Assembly (NCBI GenBank): GCA_020744425.1
Contig: JAGMUV010000003.1
Location: 1,240,001-1,304,000 of the forward strand
Reading direction: 5' to 3'
Source of the DNA: Dactylonectria macrodidyma
Taxonomy: Eukaryota > Ascomycota > Sordariomycetes > Hypocreales > Nectriaceae
DNA: 64,000 bases
The notes beneath the pieces were generated by a model. It did not search any database and was not told the DNA's origin. It worked only from the letters and a program-made list of their open reading frames with translations. The position numbers and the translations under genes are program-made. Shown in pieces: positions 59,601-64,000 of the stretch (the first letter of the stretch is position 1; each line of letters begins with the position of its first letter).

Positions 59601-59885
59601 CACTACCACACGTCTACTGAAAACTCGCGTCTAACATTTACTTTCTCGCTCGTAGGGTGGGCCCCGGCCATCGAAGACCAGGCTATCGACCGCGTTCACC
59701 GGCTAGGCCAGACACGCCCAACGACGGTGTGGCGTCTGGTCATGGAAGGCTCAGTGGAGGAGCGTGTGCTGGACGTCCAGCAGGAAAAACGGGAGTTGGT
59801 CACCAAGGCGTTCAAGGAGAAGGCGGGCGGGGGCAAGAAAGTCAAGGATACCCGAATGGCAGACATCCTCAAGTTGCTTGCTTGA
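56665..59885 (+). CDS. HIRAN-SNF2-RING helicase / ubiquitin ligase (Rad5/HLTF type)
   Basis: Nine exons: 56665-56974, 57029-57114, 57194-57286, 57342-57764, 57817-58388, 58455-58727, 58782-58886, 58942-59579 and 59656-59885, giving 909 residues. After a disordered N-terminus with VIDLTGDDND (SUMO-interaction-like), a HIRAN domain runs from about 106 to 200 (IVGIRYYRGF, YDRDAIRV, GHLPRKVA). The SNF2 ATPase has GLGKT at 364-368, LDEGH at 462-466 and LTGTP, the last followed by MIINS or, after splicing, IINS, where Q-N is usual. A C3HC4 RING finger lies at 669-710 (CAICYD, CRHVFCRAC, CPMC) between the two ATPase lobes, and the helicase C-lobe has SQWTSFLN and AIDRVHRLGQTR. By family knowledge such proteins bind stalled-fork 3' ends, remodel forks and polyubiquitinate PCNA. 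Smaller than yeast Rad5, closest in layout to HLTF. Confidence 0.92.
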
Positions 59886-60304
59886 GTTGGCGAATAGGTC
59901 CACAACACCCAAATGGTGTATCCAAACCTTTCCTCGTACGGGACCAAATAGCGCTTTTTAGATCTGCTAATTTCTCAGTCACAGATGACTTGCTTGTTAC
60001 CTAGCACAAGGCGCCATTGGGTTAGGGAGATATCACGGAGTTAAGTCTTTGGTTGGACCACTTAGCTTTGGTGGCTTTAGGGGCGGAAAAGTTGACGTGA
60101 AGGTTTACAGGCTCATAGATAGTTCGAAAATCTAAACATTGCCCCATTTAATGAAGTATACTTTTGATCAGCATTGACATATTATGTCATTGTTGTTGTG
60201 ATTTTCTGCAATCTACGTGTCTTTTACACCGAGTAGGTTCTGTTTTCACCCCTTCCTTGGGATAATATACAGGTCGGCTTGCCTAAACTCCATGGCCGTG
60301 ACAA
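59886..60304. other. intergenic between convergent helicase and NCA2 genes
   Basis: 3' flanks only, AT-rich in the centre (60110-60240). Nothing else seen. Confidence 0.6.
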
Positions 60305-62317
60305 TTACTTCAGCCATTTGCCGTAAGCCCATCGGATACGCTCAAGGGCCCTGGCCTGTAGCTGTATTCCCTTCATATTAGAGAGATCATCCAGGTCCTC
60401 TAGAAACTCCCTGCCAATGTCGCGGGGCATCAGCTTATCGACGAGGCTGCGCAAGACGTGTACTTCACACAACAGGAGACCATGGTCCTTGTACGAAAGG
60501 AGGTTGCTCTCGGTGGGACGAGCCTCGGATAGGATGCGGTCGATATTTCGAAGAACGCGCACAGCCTTGCCTGCCTTGGCGGAGTTGCGCTGCCCAGACC
60601 TCCCACCGAAGACACCACGGAAGTACTGGAAGAGGCCAACCGAAACGAGGACTCCAGGGGTGAGACCAACGAAGCCGAAGACCAGTTCCTGACTCTTGAG
60701 GAGGGAGTCGATGCCTGTCATGGCAACCTCAAGGTCAACCTTGGTCTTCTGAACTTGGATCAGGAGCGACCGGAGCAGGTCGCCTCGAACTACGCCCATC
60801 AAAGGGCTTTGCAAATCCTGCTCGAACGCCCGCAGCACCGGTGTAACATCGCCTTCAGCTACCTTGGCTCGAATCTCAGCAATTTGAGAGTCAGAGAGGG
60901 GTAGTCCAGCAGTCGAGGCGAAATGCGGCTTGTCCAGAGCAAAGTCAACCACCATGCGCTCAAGACTTTCGCGATCCGCCTTCAGACTATCACGGCTCAT
61001 GATGGCGATTTCACTCGTCGTATCATGGCGGATTGTTTGGATGACCTTTCCCGTCGGTTCCACAACCCAGTTGAACCAGAAATCTTGGACCGTAGCCCCA
61101 AAGTCGAGGAACCATTGTACGATATCAGCCTTTCGGTTTAACAAAATGCGCAAGATGGTAGTCGACGAGAGCAGGCCGACGCTTGCGAAGAGCCAATACC
61201 GCACCAACGGAGAAGGTGGCCCATTTTCGGTCGCTAGGCCATTCATGACGGTACGGTGCTCGGGAAGTGTGTTGTCGATGATTTGGAGCAGGCGTCGAGC
61301 GAGGATTGCGGGTCGTTCAGTTGCGTTGCTATCCTCAAGGTGAACCGAGAGCTCGGGATCCTCCTCGACACCCGCGAAAACCTTGTCTTCGAAATCGTTG
61401 ATGTTGACATCCAGAGTGCTGACCTCCCTGAGGACCATGTCAATGAGGGCAACGCTACGCTCAACAACCCCCTTGAGGTCGTGGTGATCCTGCATCTCAG
61501 CCTTTTCGTCATCTGGACCAAACTGCAATCCCTCATCCATTAGAACGCCAAGACCGCTAGCAGTGATCTCTCTCAATTTCCTCAGTTGAGCCTGCTTCCT
61601 TCGAGCTTCCGCACGGCACAAAGCCACCGGGGACAGGACCTTGCGCTGGATATTGGCAAACGAACGCTCCCGTATGCTGTCTTGAACGATGCCATAAAAC
61701 TGTTTCCACTGTTGCGAAAGTCCAGTTGTCGTCGAGTCTACCAAGTCGCCCGGGGTGGCTCGCACAGAACCGGATTGGAGACGCAGCTTGGCAATGCCGT
61801 AAATTTCCTGTGACCAGGCCCAGAAGCGCACCGGGGAAGTTTGAACGGTGTACAGGCTGCTGTACCCGTAAGAGCTAAGCACGTCGTCCCAGTACCAAAT
61901 GTCGTCGCTGAGAGGGATAATTTGTTCAAGCAAGGTGTTGAGAACAACACCGTGAAGGTGGATGGTGGCTTTGCTGACGAGAAGCCACTCGATTTCATTT
62001 TCATACGGACTCTTCAATGAATCCACGTGAGAAGGCCTCACAACGGCACCTGGTGCAGCAGGAATGCCAGACTGGGTGAGAAGACTCCGGATGCGCCATT
62101 CTGGGAGAAGAGGATTAGATGATGAAGTGCTGAGGGACTGGACGATGCGGAGAAGGTGGTCGAGACGAGGCGAAGCAAAGGCATTGGCGACGGAAAAATC
62201 GCGGTCTTCCAGTTCAGACCGTCCGTCTTCAGATGCGTCTTCCGAGAGAACAGGGAGACGATCTAAATAGGCATCGAGACGCCTCACTTGACTGTTGGTG
62301 GCGTTAGCATTACGCAC
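60305..62317 (-). CDS. NCA2: NCA2, nuclear control of mitochondrial ATP synthase subunit expression
   Basis: One exon of 670 residues. The start MRNANATNSQVRRLDAYLDR is chosen because QVRR(L/I)DA is the family beginning. The hallmark second half is complete: a hydrophobic segment near LVRYWLFASVGLLSSTTILR, then TGKVIQTIRHDTTSEIAIMS, the block SLKADRESLERMVVDFALD, DVTPVLRAFEQDLQSPLMGV, GDLLRSLLIQVQKTKVDLEV and a second hydrophobic segment VFGFVGLTPGVLVSVGLFQY. The end reads LERIRWAYGKWLK. Nca2 is a mitochondrial membrane protein; in yeast it affects expression of Atp6 and Atp8 from mitochondrial mRNA. Upstream of the ATG an intron-like signal (GTGCGT, CTAAC, ACAG) spans only 26 bp and is too short to be used. 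Convergent with the helicase gene, 419 bp away. Confidence 0.93.
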   Translation of the reverse strand: MRNANATNSQVRRLDAYLDRLPVLSEDASEDGRSELEDRDFSVANAFASPRLDHLLRIVQSLSTSSSNPLLPEWRIRSLLTQSGIPAAPGAVVRPSHVDSLKSPYENEIEWLLVSKATIHLHGVVLNTLLEQIIPLSDDIWYWDDVLSSYGYSSLYTVQTSPVRFWAWSQEIYGIAKLRLQSGSVRATPGDLVDSTTTGLSQQWKQFYGIVQDSIRERSFANIQRKVLSPVALCRAEARRKQAQLRKLREITASGLGVLMDEGLQFGPDDEKAEMQDHHDLKGVVERSVALIDMVLREVSTLDVNINDFEDKVFAGVEEDPELSVHLEDSNATERPAILARRLLQIIDNTLPEHRTVMNGLATENGPPSPLVRYWLFASVGLLSSTTILRILLNRKADIVQWFLDFGATVQDFWFNWVVEPTGKVIQTIRHDTTSEIAIMSRDSLKADRESLERMVVDFALDKPHFASTAGLPLSDSQIAEIRAKVAEGDVTPVLRAFEQDLQSPLMGVVRGDLLRSLLIQVQKTKVDLEVAMTGIDSLLKSQELVFGFVGLTPGVLVSVGLFQYFRGVFGGRSGQRNSAKAGKAVRVLRNIDRILSEARPTESNLLSYKDHGLLLCEVHVLRSLVDKLMPRDIGREFLEDLDDLSNMKGIQLQARALERIRWAYGKWLK

Positions 62318-62730
62318 TGATGAAGGTCGGCTCGGTCAAGACTAGATGGAGATAGGTGGAGAGGGATGAAGACGGAGAGTGCCGGGTATGACATGGTTAG
62401 ATGGGGCAGGAGTCAAGGGTGGGCGAACGAACTCGGAGACAAGAGTCATGATGAGCAGAAGAGGCCAGATTTTGACTCGGCAACCAGTTTGGGCTTTGGC
62501 AGGGACAGCATCAGCCAGCAGCCACAGCTGGGGCGAGCAGCTTCGGCGGCAGCAGCGCAGAAGAGAGCAGCAGGAGATGGATCAGCCGTCCAGGAACTGA
62601 CTGGTCAATGGCAAAATCCGCATACAGCCACTGGACCCTAAAGAGTCTGACAGGACGGAAGCACCACGGGTCGGGATGGAGGTGCAGGTGGCGGCAGCAG
62701 CCCGGAGATGGACGGACGGGAAGACGGCCA

Positions 62731-62751
62731 ACGGCAGACGGCAGACGGCAG
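62731..62751. repeat. 7-bp tandem repeat, three copies
   Basis: ACGGCAG repeated three times, followed by a short CAA-repeat tract up to about 62765. Confidence 0.75.
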
Positions 62752-63072
62752 ACAACAACAACAAGAGCCGTAAATCAAACTCGGCCGACGGCACGGGACC
62801 ATGGACGGAAGACGGGGGACAGGGGACGGAGGTTCGGAGGAGGGTGTGTGCGTGGTAACCCTGGTGGGTTTTGAAGTGGTCGCCGCCCTGGTGGACTTTG
62901 AAGAGGTGTGCCTGGTTGCCTGGTTGCCTGGGTACCTAGGATGCGTGACTTTGTCTCGTGTCCCAGGCTGGTCACATCCGCCGTCAATGGGAATTATGAT
63001 GCTTACTATGCCCACGTAAACTATTGCCTCGGCGTTTGGCTAAGGCTTAGGCTTAGGGTACGGTATGTGTGA

Positions 63073-63096
63073 TGGGCAACTGGGCAACTGGGCAAC
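63073..63096. repeat. 8-bp tandem repeat, three copies
   Basis: TGGGCAAC repeated exactly three times head to tail. Confidence 0.8.
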
Positions 63097-64000
63097 GACG
63101 GAGCAGTGGCCTAGCGCGTGTCAATGACGGCACCAACGGGATCGCGGGGCATAAACCTCCGTGGAGGGGTATTGGGATTAGTCATCTATTCCCTGATGAT
63201 GAACGAGTCAATTTGTCCCTGCTCTCAAGTTGATTTGAATCATTTCACTCGCTTGAAGGCCAATGAGAAAACGACTAAGATTTCGCTCCTCCATGCTGGA
63301 GTATCGAAGCCACTTTACATAGGTAGTTGAATTACAGTGTTAAATTCACGTTGGTGGAGTTAATTGGCTTGGTGTGGAAAAAAGCTATGTCGTTTGTCTT
63401 CATAGTAGCTATGACGCATGAAGACTTCCATATCTGTATAAAATCAAATGCAATTATGTTCTTAGTCACCACGGAAAATGTTGCACAGGGCGTAGTAGAA
63501 CGATGGGGTTTTCGTATTGGTCATGTACTACTAATATCAGAAATAACCTGACTCAATGCTCATCAAATCAACTGTATGGCCCTTTGAAATGCACACCTTA
63601 ATCTGAGGATTTTTAAAGGTTAAATTGAATCAATTTAGGCACGATTTACGACCATCTAGCTCTAAAATAGTTTTTTAGCCGGCTAGGTGGTGCAGCGCAT
63701 GTTAGTTTAGGACCATGATCTCACTGCCTAACCTTTCCATTCTGACAGCAACTGGGAGAATCTCGTACATCCGTGAATAGAGATCCTACTGTTTACAGCA
63801 ATGGCAAACACACCGAGCGGCAAGCAACTCTCAGCGGTGCATGCAACTCCACATATGGACAATATTTTGATTGGGTGTTTAAGGGTTGCGAACATTTACC
63901 ATTCCATGTACGCACACAAAGTCAAGGTGTTTCAATCTCCAGTATTGAAAACCTGAAAAGGAAAATCGAGACTTTAGTTCCCAGGTTCCTAAACCAACTA

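Larger units (their letters stand above)
62318..64000. other. NCA2 promoter and gene-free right edge
   Basis: 62318-63000 is ordinary promoter sequence with short tandem repeats: ACGGCAG three times at 62731-62751 followed by CAA units, and TGGGCAAC three times at 63073-63096. From about 63150 the sequence is AT-rich and no frame is supported. Confidence 0.55.

Noticed and set aside
62304..62330. Intron-like signal (GTGCGT, CTAAC, ACAG) just upstream of the NCA2 start
   Set aside because: Only 26 bp long, too short for a spliceosomal intron in these fungi, and the unspliced start fits the family.

Overview
The window is nuclear DNA of a filamentous ascomycete (Pezizomycotina), most likely a Sordariomycete. 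The protein-coding genes are broken by many short GT...AG introns, mostly 50-120 bp with CTAAC/CTGAC-like branch sites, and exons are clearly richer in G+C than the gaps between genes. The gene set (EXO84, TOM20, CEF1, TYW1, NCA2, DUF3112, GILT-like, two proton-antiporter-type MFS proteins) is that of a fungal chromosome arm. No operons, CRISPR arrays, rRNA or convincing tRNA genes were seen. Exon-intron models below were built by eye from splice signals and reading-frame continuity; every model closes in frame.

Layout, left to right. 1-3.8 kb has no supportable gene. 3.8-13.6 kb: HIT-family Ap3A hydrolase (-), vacuolar-type MFS transporter (-), splicing factor CEF1/Cdc5 (+), DHA2 MFS transporter (-). 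15.1-17.2 kb: a GILT-type thiol reductase (+) and the scavenger decapping enzyme DCS1 (-), whose coding ends overlap tail to tail. 18.2-20.1 kb: membrane-anchored SH3 protein (-). 20-26.6 kb: a long gene-free stretch, its right part AT-rich with decayed coding-like fragments. 26.6-30 kb: Old Yellow Enzyme-type oxidoreductase (+) and a stand-alone RNase H-domain protein (+). 31-39 kb: DUF3112 seven-helix membrane protein (+), PP2A catalytic subunit (-), EXO84 (-), TOM20 (+). 39.3-45.6 kb: TYW1 (-), an SSU1-type sulfite/TDT transporter (-) and, divergently, cysteine dioxygenase (+). 45.6-51.3 kb: AT-rich gene desert. 51.3-55 kb: a fungal protein of unknown function (-) and a small acidic protein with a strong promoter (+). 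56.7-62.3 kb: HIRAN-SNF2-RING helicase of the Rad5/HLTF type (+) and NCA2 (-). 62.3-64 kb: gene-free, becoming AT-rich.

Most genes are unrelated housekeeping functions (RNA splicing, decapping, tRNA wybutosine synthesis, exocytosis, mitochondrial import, DNA damage tolerance). The one arrangement that reads as a functional unit is the head-to-head pair at 42.3-45.6 kb: cysteine dioxygenase makes cysteine sulfinate, the source of sulfite, and the divergent SSU1-type carrier would export sulfite. Other points for a second look are the 26-bp convergent overlap of GILT and DCS1, an altered cysteine motif in the GILT-like protein, a translatable intron in DCS1, decayed coding fragments in the AT-rich blocks, and two conserved-looking genes of unknown function.
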